This document shows, in pieces, positions 1-5,676 of a DNA stretch of 6,144 bases. Source of the stretch: Candidatus Bathyarchaeota archaeon (GTDB lineage Archaea > Thermoproteota > Bathyarchaeia > TCS64). How positions within the stretch are numbered: position 1 is the first letter of the stretch; each line of letters opens with the position of its first letter. Where the stretch lies: positions 1 to 6,144 of the forward strand of contig JAFGTA010000014.1 of the NCBI GenBank assembly GCA_016934355.1, written 5' to 3'. Position numbers and translations under genes: made by a program. Under the pieces are notes generated by a model that had not been told where the DNA came from, ran no database searches, and saw only the letters and a program-made list of their open reading frames with translations.

Positions 1-290
1 ACGTGCATCAGCCGTGCACGACGGGGTGGTACTACCCGCCCGAGATGACGGTGGCGGTGGGGCGGCTGGCGGTGCAGACGGGGGCCTGGCCGGTGTACGA
101 GATCGACCACGGTAAGCTGACTGTGAACGTGAAGCCAAGGGAGCTGAAGCCTGTGCGGGAGTACCTTGAGCCCCAGCGCAGGTTCAGGCATCTCTCGGAC
201 GAGCAGGTGACGGAGCTTGAGGGGTACCTTCAAAGCGACTGGAGCGGGCTTCTGGAGATGGAGAAGCTGCCGAAGCTGCCGTGGTACTGA
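1..290 (+). CDS. 2-oxoacid:ferredoxin oxidoreductase, beta-domain C-terminus (5' partial, upstream paralogue)
   Basis: This is the last 95 codons of a gene that begins before the window; the reading frame starts at base 3 and ends at TGA 288-290. The GTG at base 3 is an internal valine, not a start. The visible part opens with VHQPCTTGWYY, the region carrying the fourth cysteine ligand of the beta-subunit [4Fe-4S] cluster in the POR family, and ends in KLPWY. It aligns without gaps to the last 95 residues of the fused alpha-beta protein at 1574-3673, with about 57 of 95 positions identical by hand count; the first ten residues and the block EYLEPQRRFRH are unchanged. By analogy it may also be an alpha-beta fusion, but the window cannot show that. 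It should act in oxidative decarboxylation of a 2-oxoacid in the cytoplasm. A T-rich tract follows the stop. Confidence 0.9.
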   Translation, partial: VHQPCTTGWYYPPEMTVAVGRLAVQTGAWPVYEIDHGKLTVNVKPRELKPVREYLEPQRRFRHLSDEQVTELEGYLQSDWSGLLEMEKLPKLPWY

Positions 291-308
291 GTCTCCTCTC
301 TTCTTTTC
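291..308 (+). terminator. T-rich tract after upstream oxidoreductase gene
   Basis: A pyrimidine run rich in T (ending TTCTTTTC) begins directly after the TGA stop at 288-290. Archaeal RNA polymerase commonly terminates at T-rich tracts without a hairpin, and a similar but stronger tract follows the paralogous gene at 3673. Position and composition are seen; the termination role is inferred. Confidence 0.5.
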
Positions 309-321
309 AGCTGATTCACAG

Positions 322-336
322 GGAGAACAGTTCTCC
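322..336. repeat. 15-bp perfect palindrome (possible operator or small hairpin)
   Basis: GGAGAAC, a single A, then GTTCTCC form perfect 7-bp arms around one central base. As RNA it could fold as a 6-bp stem with a CAG triloop. Such compact dyads suit a dimeric helix-turn-helix regulator. It lies 32 nt after the upstream stop codon, just past the T-tract, and about 390 nt before the gamma start. The symmetry is seen; function is unknown. Confidence 0.45.
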
Positions 337-370
337 GGTCGGCCTTGTGTCAAACTACCTGCAATATCGG

Positions 371-418
371 GAAAAAAATTCTTGTACCGTGTTACCGGGA
401 ATCTTGCGAAAAAAAATT
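371..418. repeat. Two A-tract repeats in the intergenic region
   Basis: GAAAAAAATT at 371-380 recurs as GAAAAAAAATT at 408-418, with TACCG also repeated between them (385-389 and 393-397). The spacing of about 37 nt is not far from a multiple of the helical repeat, so intrinsic curvature is possible. They may equally be simple low-complexity intergenic sequence. Confidence 0.3.
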
Positions 419-525
419 ATCTGTGATTCCCAGCGGTAGTTGTTTGCGGTGGTTTACGCGGCTACAGGTAATCGTCTAGGGTGAGCTCGTCGAACAGATG
501 CTTGTACTTTATTTACTCACATTAA

Positions 526-582
526 GGCGTCTCATTTTAGCTAATTTGCTTGTTGAATAGCTATTATTAGGGTATAGACGCC
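526..582. repeat. Nested inverted repeat, GGCGTCT ... AGACGCC
   Basis: GGCGTCT (526-532) and its exact complement AGACGCC (576-582) enclose 43 nt of AT-rich sequence. Inside are two copies of the self-complementary hexamer TAGCTA (538-543 and 558-563) that can pair with each other. The GC-rich arms stand out against their AT-rich surroundings. It could fold as a two-tier stem in an mRNA leader, or hold paired protein sites upstream of the operon. Function is not known. Confidence 0.35.
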
Positions 583-711
583 CCTGAGAATATTTACTGT
601 ACTTATTTGGGGCTAGTCTGATCCGAATAAGTTATTACCGTAGTGCATGTAGTCCTAAAGATTCGAGATGAAGTGGGAGAACACGTTCCCCATTCAGCCG
701 AACACTTCTAT

Positions 712-716
712 GAGGT
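712..716 (+). promoter_or_regulatory. Ribosome binding site for gamma subunit
   Basis: GAGGT lies 7 nt before ATG 724. It decides the start: the longer frame from GTG 643 has no comparable site and would add 27 residues not expected in this family. Confidence 0.6.
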
Positions 717-723
717 TAAAGAT

Positions 724-1284
724 ATGGTAGACGAGATAAGGCTCCACGGCATGGGCGGCCAAGGCGTCGTCGCGTGCGGGGAGCTCATAGCCATAGCCGC
801 CAGCTACGAGGACAAGTTCTGCCGCGCATTCCCCATGTACGGCAGCGCCCGTAGAGGCGCGCCGGTGCTCGCCTTCGCCCAGATAGGCAAGGAGAACGAG
901 GCCACCCGTTCCATGATCTACTACCCCGAGTACCTGCTGGTCCTGGACCCCCCGATGCCGGAGGCCATGGACATCACACAGGGCCTCAAGGACCGGGGAG
1001 TCATAATCTACAACACGACGAAGACCCCCGACGAGGCCAAGGAGATATTCAAGAAGGATGTCAGGCGCATAGGCGTCGTGGACGCGACTGAGATAGCCGT
1101 CGAGACTATCAACAGGCCCATCCCCAACACGACGATGCTGGGCGCCTTCGCCAAGACCACCGGGCTGCTGAAGATGGAGAGCATCTTCAAGGCTATAGAC
1201 AAGCGGTTCCCGCCGAGGCTGGCGGAGCCCAACAAGAAGGCGGCACAGGTCGGGTATGACAGGGCCGTCGTGAAGGACTACTAG
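724..1284 (+). CDS. porG: 2-oxoacid:ferredoxin oxidoreductase, gamma subunit
   Basis: This 186-residue protein is the gamma subunit of a POR/VOR-type 2-oxoacid:ferredoxin oxidoreductase. In this family gamma forms part of the CoA-binding side of the enzyme that converts a 2-oxoacid plus CoA to acyl-CoA, CO2 and reduced ferredoxin in the cytoplasm. The N-terminus reads IRLHGMGGQGVV (residues 5-16), the family's glycine-rich motif. YGSARRGAPV (39-48) matches the conserved GPERRGAPV-like segment, and NTTMLGAFAKTTG (from residue 135) is another hallmark. The length agrees with stand-alone archaeal gamma subunits. ATG 724 is chosen for the GAGGT site 7 nt upstream; GTG 643 in the same frame is rejected. 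It is the first gene of the operon; its stop (1282-1284) overlaps the ribosome site of the delta gene. Family assignment is firm; the substrate is not determinable from gamma. Confidence 0.92.
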   Translation: MVDEIRLHGMGGQGVVACGELIAIAASYEDKFCRAFPMYGSARRGAPVLAFAQIGKENEATRSMIYYPEYLLVLDPPMPEAMDITQGLKDRGVIIYNTTKTPDEAKEIFKKDVRRIGVVDATEIAVETINRPIPNTTMLGAFAKTTGLLKMESIFKAIDKRFPPRLAEPNKKAAQVGYDRAVVKDY

Positions 1285-1287
1285 GAG
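1284..1287 (+). promoter_or_regulatory. Ribosome binding site for delta subunit
   Basis: GGAG overlaps the last base of the gamma stop codon and stands 8 nt before ATG 1296. It favours ATG 1296 over GTG 1287, which overlaps the site itself. The arrangement suggests coupled translation with gamma. Confidence 0.55.
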
Positions 1288-1295
1288 TGGTTGAG

Positions 1296-1574
1296 ATGGT
1301 TCAAGACAAGAGTGTAATCAAGGGGTTCGCCCTGAACGACATCGCCGCCAAGGGCGGCAAGTACGTAGCCAACTGGAGGGTCTTCAAGCCCGAGATAGCG
1401 TACGACAAGTGCATCGCCTGCGGCCTCTGCATACAGTACTGCCCCGAGGCTGCGATCACCCGCCGGGAAGACAAGAAGCCCGAGATCGACTACAGGTTCT
1501 GCAAGGGCTGCGGCGTCTGCGCCAACGAGTGCCCGCAGAAGGCGATAGAGATGATGAAGGAGGACGAGGAGTAA
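1296..1574 (+). CDS. porD: 2-oxoacid:ferredoxin oxidoreductase, delta subunit (2x[4Fe-4S] ferredoxin)
   Basis: This 92-residue protein is the ferredoxin-like delta subunit that relays electrons from the beta-subunit cluster to external ferredoxin. Two classic CxxCxxCxxxCP motifs are present: cysteines 39, 42, 45 and 49, and cysteines 69, 72, 75 and 79, each followed by proline. They should bind two low-potential [4Fe-4S] clusters. The first ~35 residues form the N-terminal extension usual in POR delta subunits. The start at ATG 1296 is preferred for the GGAG site 8 nt upstream; GTG 1287 would add three residues. It begins 11 nt after the gamma stop, and its TAA shares one base with the ATG of the alpha-beta gene (TAATG, 1572-1576), so translation is probably coupled. 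It ends in an acidic tail, KEDEE. Confidence 0.93.
   Translation: MVQDKSVIKGFALNDIAAKGGKYVANWRVFKPEIAYDKCIACGLCIQYCPEAAITRREDKKPEIDYRFCKGCGVCANECPQKAIEMMKEDEE
1559..1571 (+). promoter_or_regulatory. Purine-rich ribosome binding region for alpha-beta subunit
   Basis: GGAGG at 1559-1563 lies 10 nt before ATG 1574, inside the end of the delta gene; a second GAGGAG at 1566-1571 is closer than usual. With the TAATG overlap this supports ATG 1574 over the upstream in-frame ATG 1409, which lies deep inside delta. Confidence 0.5.
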
Positions 1575-3673
1575 TGCCCCAGGACTTCGACGTGATGCCG
1601 GGAAACAAGGCTGTAGCCCACGGCGTCCGCCTCGCAAGGGTCGAGGTGGTGCCGGCGTTCCCTATCACACCCCAGACCACGATCATAGAGTACATAGCCG
1701 ACTTCGTCGCGGACGGTAAGCTGGACGCCGAGTACATCCACGCCGAGGGCGAGCACAGCTGCATGGCCGCCGCCGTCGGCGCGAGCATGGCAGGCGCCCG
1801 CACGTTCACCGCGACCTGCAGCCAGGGACTCGCGTACATGCACGAGGTGGTTGCTCAGGCCACCAACTACAGGACCCCCATCGTCATGGCGGTGGCCAAC
1901 AGGTCGCTGGGCTGGTACTGGAGCCTGGGCCCCGACTACAGCGACATCATGCCAGAGATGAACCTCGGTTGGCTCGTCAACTTCGTGGAGACCAACCAGG
2001 AGTGCCTCGACATGACGCTGATGAACTACAAGATCGCCGAGGACTACCGTGTGCTCCTGCCCACGATGATGAGCCTCGACGGCTTCTACCTCAGCTACAG
2101 CCAGGAGCGGGTCTACCTACCCGAGATCGAGGAGGTCGATGAGTGGCTGCCGCCCTACAAGGCGCCTTACCCTGTGGACCCCACAGAGAGCAAGGCGTGG
2201 CCCACCGCGTCCATCCCGCCTCAGCTCCACACCCCGTACAGAAGGATGTACGAGGAGCTCATGGAGGACTCCAAGAAGGTCATCGCAGAGGTCGATAAGA
2301 ACTACGGCAAGACCTTCGGGCGCAGCTACGGTGGCATGGTCGAGAAGTACAGGTGCGAAGACGCGGACAGCCTCATGGTCACCATGGGAAGCATGACGAC
2401 CGCGGCCCGTCGCGCCGTCGACAAGCTCAGGAACGAGGGCGAGAAGATCGGTCTTCTGAAGCTCAGGTTCATGAGGCCGTTCCCCAACGAGGAGATCGTC
2501 GAGCTGGCCGAGCAGGTGAAGAGCATAGGCGTCGTGGACCGCGTCATGATGCACGGCACCGGCGGAGGCATGGCGTTCCAGGACATCAAGTCCGCGCTCT
2601 ACAACACCGGCATCAAGGTGCCAGTCCAGAACTACGTCACCGGCCTCGGAGGCGAGGACATACCCATCGACGACCTCTACATGATGGGCAAGAAGGTCAT
2701 CGGCAACAAGGGTAAGAAGCTGAAGAAGCAGGTCGAGTTCGTCGAACACGAGTTCCCCGGCATGGCTCCCCCAGTCGACTACGCGGGGGAGAGCTGCATG
2801 CACCCCGGCAGCGACGGATGCGCCGGCTGCGGAGCCAGCATTATCGTGAGGACGCTGCTGGACACCCTCGGCGAGAACACCGTGGTCATCAACCCGCCCA
2901 ACTGCAGCGGCGTCAACTACGGCGGCGTCGTCAAGGTGCCGTGGGTGCTAGCCAACTTCGCGGCTGGAGCCGCCTACGAGACCGGCGTCTACAGGGCGCT
3001 ACGGAAGAAGGGTAAGGCCGACAAGGTGTACGTCACAAGCTACGCCGGCGACGGCGGCACCGTGGACATAGGGCTTCAGAGCATCAGCGGAGCCGCCGAA
3101 CGCGGCGAGTCCATAATCTGGCTGTGCTACGACAACGAGGCGTACATGAACACCGGCATACAGCGCAGCGGCAGCACCCCCATGTACGCGGCCACCAGCA
3201 GCACGCCTGTGGGCAGCGTCTGGAAGGGCAAGCCCCAGCGCCGCAAGAACATGCTCATGATCATGGCGGCGCACAGGATACCCTACATCGCCACAGCGAG
3301 CCTAGCCTACATACCGGACCTGAAGCGGAAGATAAAGAAGGCCGCCGAGGTTACCCGCGCAGGCGAAGGACTGGCGTACCTCCACGTCCACCAGCCGTGC
3401 ACAACGGGCTGGTACTTCGACCCCGCCAAGACGGTGGAGATCGGTAGGCTGGCGGTCCAGTCGGGGGCATTCCCCGTAGTAGAGGTTGATCACGGCGAGT
3501 TCAAGATCACCGTGAAGCCCAAGGAGCTGAAGCCTGTGAAGGAGTACCTTGAGCCTCAGCGCAGGTTCAGGCACGTCGACGAGGGGCAGCTGGAGATAAT
3601 CCAGAAGCACATCAACGACGACTGGGAGGCTCTCCTCAAGATAGAGAGCGAGGGCAAGCTCCCCTGGTACTAA
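1574..3673 (+). CDS. 2-oxoacid:ferredoxin oxidoreductase, fused alpha-beta subunit
   Basis: This 699-residue chain joins what are normally two proteins: alpha (about residues 1-390) and beta (about 410-699). It carries the TPP site and one [4Fe-4S] cluster for oxidative decarboxylation of a 2-oxoacid to acyl-CoA. Alpha shows FPITPQTT (29-36), the TPP-activating glutamate in EGEHS (Glu60), GARTFTATCSQG, and conserved Arg110. Beta shows CAGC (Cys416, Cys419), then Cys444 after exactly 24 residues, and Cys609 in HQPCTTGW. This matches the CxxC-x24-C plus distal Cys ligand pattern of Desulfocurvibacter africanus PFOR. GDG (492-494) and DNEAYMNTGIQ (520-530) bind TPP-Mg and are typical of PorB/VorB. 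Residues ~390-410 form a linker with no stop codon; beta would classically begin near Met409. Gamma and delta are separate genes, so this is not the long bacterial single-chain PFOR. Alpha residues 109-133 differ from the usual pyruvate-enzyme motif, so the substrate is open. Its C-terminus matches the gene at 1-290. Confidence 0.93.
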   Translation: MPQDFDVMPGNKAVAHGVRLARVEVVPAFPITPQTTIIEYIADFVADGKLDAEYIHAEGEHSCMAAAVGASMAGARTFTATCSQGLAYMHEVVAQATNYRTPIVMAVANRSLGWYWSLGPDYSDIMPEMNLGWLVNFVETNQECLDMTLMNYKIAEDYRVLLPTMMSLDGFYLSYSQERVYLPEIEEVDEWLPPYKAPYPVDPTESKAWPTASIPPQLHTPYRRMYEELMEDSKKVIAEVDKNYGKTFGRSYGGMVEKYRCEDADSLMVTMGSMTTAARRAVDKLRNEGEKIGLLKLRFMRPFPNEEIVELAEQVKSIGVVDRVMMHGTGGGMAFQDIKSALYNTGIKVPVQNYVTGLGGEDIPIDDLYMMGKKVIGNKGKKLKKQVEFVEHEFPGMAPPVDYAGESCMHPGSDGCAGCGASIIVRTLLDTLGENTVVINPPNCSGVNYGGVVKVPWVLANFAAGAAYETGVYRALRKKGKADKVYVTSYAGDGGTVDIGLQSISGAAERGESIIWLCYDNEAYMNTGIQRSGSTPMYAATSSTPVGSVWKGKPQRRKNMLMIMAAHRIPYIATASLAYIPDLKRKIKKAAEVTRAGEGLAYLHVHQPCTTGWYFDPAKTVEIGRLAVQSGAFPVVEVDHGEFKITVKPKELKPVKEYLEPQRRFRHVDEGQLEIIQKHINDDWEALLKIESEGKLPWY

Positions 3674-3680
3674 CCTACTC

Positions 3681-3694
3681 TTTTTTCTTCTTTT
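3681..3694 (+). terminator. T-rich terminator after oxidoreductase operon
   Basis: TTTTTTCTTCTTTT starts 8 nt after the TAA of the alpha-beta gene with no hairpin before it, as expected for an archaeal intrinsic terminator. It probably ends the gamma-delta-alpha/beta transcript. Confidence 0.65.
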
Positions 3695-3733
3695 ATTCTA
3701 AAAATTTCTGGTTAACAGGTTCAATTATTCCCG

Positions 3734-3775
3734 GTAGGCCATGAGCCTATTGTGTGTGGAGTCATTGGTACACAC
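3734..3775. repeat. Two small inverted repeats in the spacer
   Basis: TAGGC (3735-3739) pairs with GCCTA (3745-3749) around a 5-nt loop, with possible G-T wobbles outside. GTGTGT (3752-3757) pairs with ACACAC (3770-3775) around 12 nt. They lie between the operon's T-tract and the methyltransferase promoter. Both are short; a role in 3'-end stability or regulator binding is only a guess. Confidence 0.3.
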
Positions 3776-3783
3776 TCTGATTC

Positions 3784-3791
3784 TTGTATAC
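3784..3791 (+). promoter_or_regulatory. Candidate TATA box for methyltransferase gene
   Basis: TTGTATAC would place transcription initiation near 3811-3815, giving a leader of only about 10-15 nt before GTG 3826. The box sits in one arm of an inverted repeat (CTTGTAT 3783-3789 with ATACAGG 3806-3812, one G-T wobble), which could let a regulator compete with TBP. Inference from sequence only. Confidence 0.4.
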
Positions 3792-3814
3792 GACATGGAT
3801 CACTGATACAGGTT

Positions 3815-3821
3815 AGGTGAT
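3815..3821 (+). promoter_or_regulatory. Ribosome binding site for methyltransferase
   Basis: AGGTGAT is a 7-nt match to the archaeal Shine-Dalgarno consensus GGAGGTGATC and stands 4 nt before GTG 3826. It overlaps the alternative in-frame GTG 3817 and so favours the later start. Confidence 0.6.
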
Positions 3822-3825
3822 ACAT

Positions 3826-4551
3826 GTGCTGGACGTAAAGGAGCAGATATACGACGAGGTGTATGGAGGAGACGAAGCGGTCTATGAGCCCCCGTCAGGG
3901 ATAATCGGGTTCCTATACAACAACCTCGAACAGTACAACGTCACGCGTTACCAGACCACCTACGAGCTGCTGCCAGACCACACCGAGAGGATACTCGATA
4001 TAGGATGCGGAGGCGGCCACTTCCTGTTCTTCGCCAAGGAAAAGCTCGGGGAGTGCTACGGCGTCGACGTATCGAGTAAACGTATACTCCAGGCAACGCA
4101 GGCCTCCGCGTTGAGGCCTGACGCCGGCGACTTCTTCTTCACCCAGTGCGACGTCGACAAGGGCCTCGACTTTCCCGACGACTACTTCGACGCCGTCACA
4201 TGCATAGCCACCATCGAGCACGTGTTTAACCCGCCTAACCTCGTCCGCGAGATTCATAGGGTCGTTAAACCGGGTGGGGTGGCCATCATCCAGACACCGA
4301 ACTTCGCATGGCTCCCGCACAGGCTGACGCTTCTCGCGGGTAGACTGCCCACAACCGGCGGGGTCTACCTCGGGGCTGACTGGGAGCACCTGCACAACTT
4401 CACCCAGTCGTCTCTAAGAACCCTAGTGACTGAACTCGACTTCAAGGTCGAGTCTGTTACGTGTACGGGTATATTCGCGGGGCTACGGAGGCTATGGGTG
4501 TCACTTCTCGGCGGCGACCTCGTGTTCAAGGTGTCACACGTAAAGCGATGA
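3826..4551 (+). CDS. Class I SAM-dependent methyltransferase (Methyltransf_11/23-like)
   Basis: This 241-residue protein has the Rossmann-type SAM methyltransferase core. LDIGCGGG (57-64) is motif I, which binds SAM. GVDVSS (79-84) has the acidic residue expected at the end of strand 2. DDYFDAVTCIATIEHV (about 118-133) spans motif II, and KPGG (148-151) followed by a strand is motif III. The late segment GADWEHLHNFT (183-193) resembles the histidine-containing region of UbiG/MetW-like and polysaccharide-cluster methyltransferases. The acceptor cannot be predicted. No signal peptide or membrane segment is evident, so it is probably cytoplasmic. GTG 3826 is chosen for the AGGTGAT site 4 nt upstream; GTG 3817 would add three residues. 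It follows the oxidoreductase terminator by over 120 nt and has its own TATA-like box, so it is probably transcribed alone. Confidence 0.88.
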   Translation: MLDVKEQIYDEVYGGDEAVYEPPSGIIGFLYNNLEQYNVTRYQTTYELLPDHTERILDIGCGGGHFLFFAKEKLGECYGVDVSSKRILQATQASALRPDAGDFFFTQCDVDKGLDFPDDYFDAVTCIATIEHVFNPPNLVREIHRVVKPGGVAIIQTPNFAWLPHRLTLLAGRLPTTGGVYLGADWEHLHNFTQSSLRTLVTELDFKVESVTCTGIFAGLRRLWVSLLGGDLVFKVSHVKR

Positions 4552-4570
4552 TTCTAGGCCCCTCGTTCAT

Positions 4571-4578
4571 GTTATAAC
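4571..4578 (+). promoter_or_regulatory. Candidate TATA box for DUF917 gene
   Basis: GTTATAAC lies in the 57-nt gap after the methyltransferase. Initiation about 25 nt downstream (near 4600) would give an almost leaderless mRNA for TTG 4609, which fits the absence of a clear ribosome binding site there. Confidence 0.45.
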
Positions 4579-4608
4579 TGTCTTGACCTCAACATTCTAC
4601 GATGAAAG

Positions 4609-5676
4609 TTGCCTAAGATAATCACGAAGGAGGACGTCGAGGCCCTCGCCTACGGGGGCGCCATCCTCGGGGGAGGAGGCGGAGGCTGGCCAGAGACAGG
4701 GCTCAGCACCGGGAACCTCGCCCTCGACATAGGCCGCATAGAGCTGTGGGGACCAGACGAGGCCGACCCCGAGTGGCGAGTCATAACAAGCGCAGCACTG
4801 GGCGCCCCGTCGGAGCGCGGGAACACCAAGCCCATGCACTACATCAGGGCGGCGCAGCTACTCAGGGACGCCGGCGTCGAGTTCCACGGCGTCATCGCCG
4901 CCGAGAACGGCGGACACAACAGCTTCGGCGGCTGGGTCATCGCCGCGGCCCTCGGGCTGCCCGTGGTGGACACCCCCGGCGACGGCAGGGCTCACCCCAC
5001 CGCCATGATGGGGAGCATGGGGCTCCACCGCCACGGCTACGAGAGCGTCAAATCCGGCGTAACGGAGGGAAGCGAGGTCATCGCGTGGGGCACCCTCCAG
5101 ACCACAAGCAACGTGATACGCGCACAGGCCCGGGACATGAAGGCCCTCATCGCCATGGCCCGTGACCCTGTGCCCGTGAGCTACACCCGTGAGCACGGCG
5201 CCCCCGGAGCAATCCAGAAGGCCATAGACTTGGGTTACGCGTACATCGCCGCCCGTGGCAAGGGGGCCGACGCCAAGGTGAAGGCGGCGACAGACTTCCT
5301 CGGCGGAGAGCTAGTCTGCAAGGGCCAGATAACCGGGATGACCATCGAGGCGAAGGGAGGGTTCGACGTCGGGTTCACGACAATCAGGCAGAGCGGCGAC
5401 GAGTGGGAACTCACATACGTCAACGAGTATATGACCCTAGAGAAGGGCGGTGAACGCCTCGCGACGTTCCCCGACCTCATGGCTACCTTCAACGCGGAGG
5501 GAGACCCGGTCACCAGCGCTGCACTCAAGAAGGGGCAGACCGTCTACCTAGTCTACGCGCCCAAGGAGAAGATACCTGTGGGCGACGGCAACAAGTACAG
5601 CGAGAACTACGATGTAGTGGAGGCCGCCCTCGGGAAGCCCATGGTGAAGCACCTGAAGGGATACCTGAAGGGCTAG
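4609..5676 (+). CDS. DUF917 family protein (S-methyl-thiohydantoin desulfurase-like)
   Basis: This 355-residue protein matches the DUF917 family in length and pattern. It has a glycine-rich loop GGAILGGGGGGWP (16-28), AENGGHNSF (98-106), DTPGDGRAHPTAMM (121-134), and a C-terminal block FPDLMATFNAEGDPVTSAAL (287-306) followed by KKGQTVYLVYAPKEKIPVG. Members are often encoded beside hydantoinase or oxoprolinase-type genes, and one has been described as acting on S-methyl-thiohydantoin. The reaction of this copy is unknown. No signal peptide or membrane helix is seen. TTG 4609 is used because the glycine-rich loop lies only 16 codons in and there is no ATG or GTG in frame before it. ATG 4602, in another frame, stops after four codons; one base fewer in the AAA at 4605-4607 would make it an in-frame start (MKLPKII). 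The stop overlaps that of the convergent PLP-enzyme gene. Confidence 0.85.
   Translation: MPKIITKEDVEALAYGGAILGGGGGGWPETGLSTGNLALDIGRIELWGPDEADPEWRVITSAALGAPSERGNTKPMHYIRAAQLLRDAGVEFHGVIAAENGGHNSFGGWVIAAALGLPVVDTPGDGRAHPTAMMGSMGLHRHGYESVKSGVTEGSEVIAWGTLQTTSNVIRAQARDMKALIAMARDPVPVSYTREHGAPGAIQKAIDLGYAYIAARGKGADAKVKAATDFLGGELVCKGQITGMTIEAKGGFDVGFTTIRQSGDEWELTYVNEYMTLEKGGERLATFPDLMATFNAEGDPVTSAALKKGQTVYLVYAPKEKIPVGDGNKYSENYDVVEAALGKPMVKHLKGYLKG
5673..5676. other. Overlapping convergent stop codons (CTAG)
   Basis: The plus-strand TAG of the DUF917 gene (5674-5676) and the minus-strand TAG of the PLP-enzyme gene (5675-5673) share bases within the palindrome CTAG. No terminator or spacer separates the genes, so each transcript must run into the other's coding region. 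Confidence 0.85.

Larger units (their letters stand above)
291..723. other. AT-rich intergenic region upstream of the oxidoreductase operon
   Basis: This 433-nt stretch is clearly richer in A and T than the flanking genes and holds no convincing gene. It contains the T-tract at 291-308, a perfect 15-bp palindrome at 322-336, two A-tracts (371-380 and 408-418), an imperfect 9-bp direct repeat (433-441 and 446-454) and an inverted repeat (526-532 with 576-582). Several AT-rich stretches could be TATA boxes (for example 589-598 and 631-637), but none is clearly best. The gamma reading frame is open upstream to GTG 643, but codons 643-723 lie before the better start at 724 and are treated as leader. 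Confidence 0.6.

Noticed and set aside
643..723. 27-codon N-terminal extension of the gamma subunit from GTG 643
   Set aside because: ATG 724 has a GAGGT site at proper spacing and gives the family's usual length and N-terminus; the extension has no recognised similarity and lies in AT-rich leader DNA.
291..723. tRNA, small RNA gene or CRISPR array in the long intergenic region
   Set aside because: No cloverleaf with a TTC loop and acceptor pairing was found, and there are no regularly spaced repeats; the repeats present are short and irregular.
1409..1573. Longer start for the alpha-beta protein at ATG 1409
   Set aside because: This stretch lies inside the delta gene, whose ferredoxin motifs occupy the other frame; the out-of-frame translation is arginine-rich and typical of a shadow frame.
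2117..2803. 228-codon open frame on the minus strand
   Set aside because: It lies entirely antisense to conserved alpha-domain sequence; GC-rich codon bias opens such frames. No family motif is seen.
3124..3447. Overlapping plus-strand frame rich in Arg, His and Gln
   Set aside because: Shadow of the beta domain, which has clear TPP-binding motifs in the real frame.
4746..5165. 139-codon plus-strand frame inside DUF917
   Set aside because: Highly basic, repeat-like translation typical of a shifted frame over GC-rich coding DNA.
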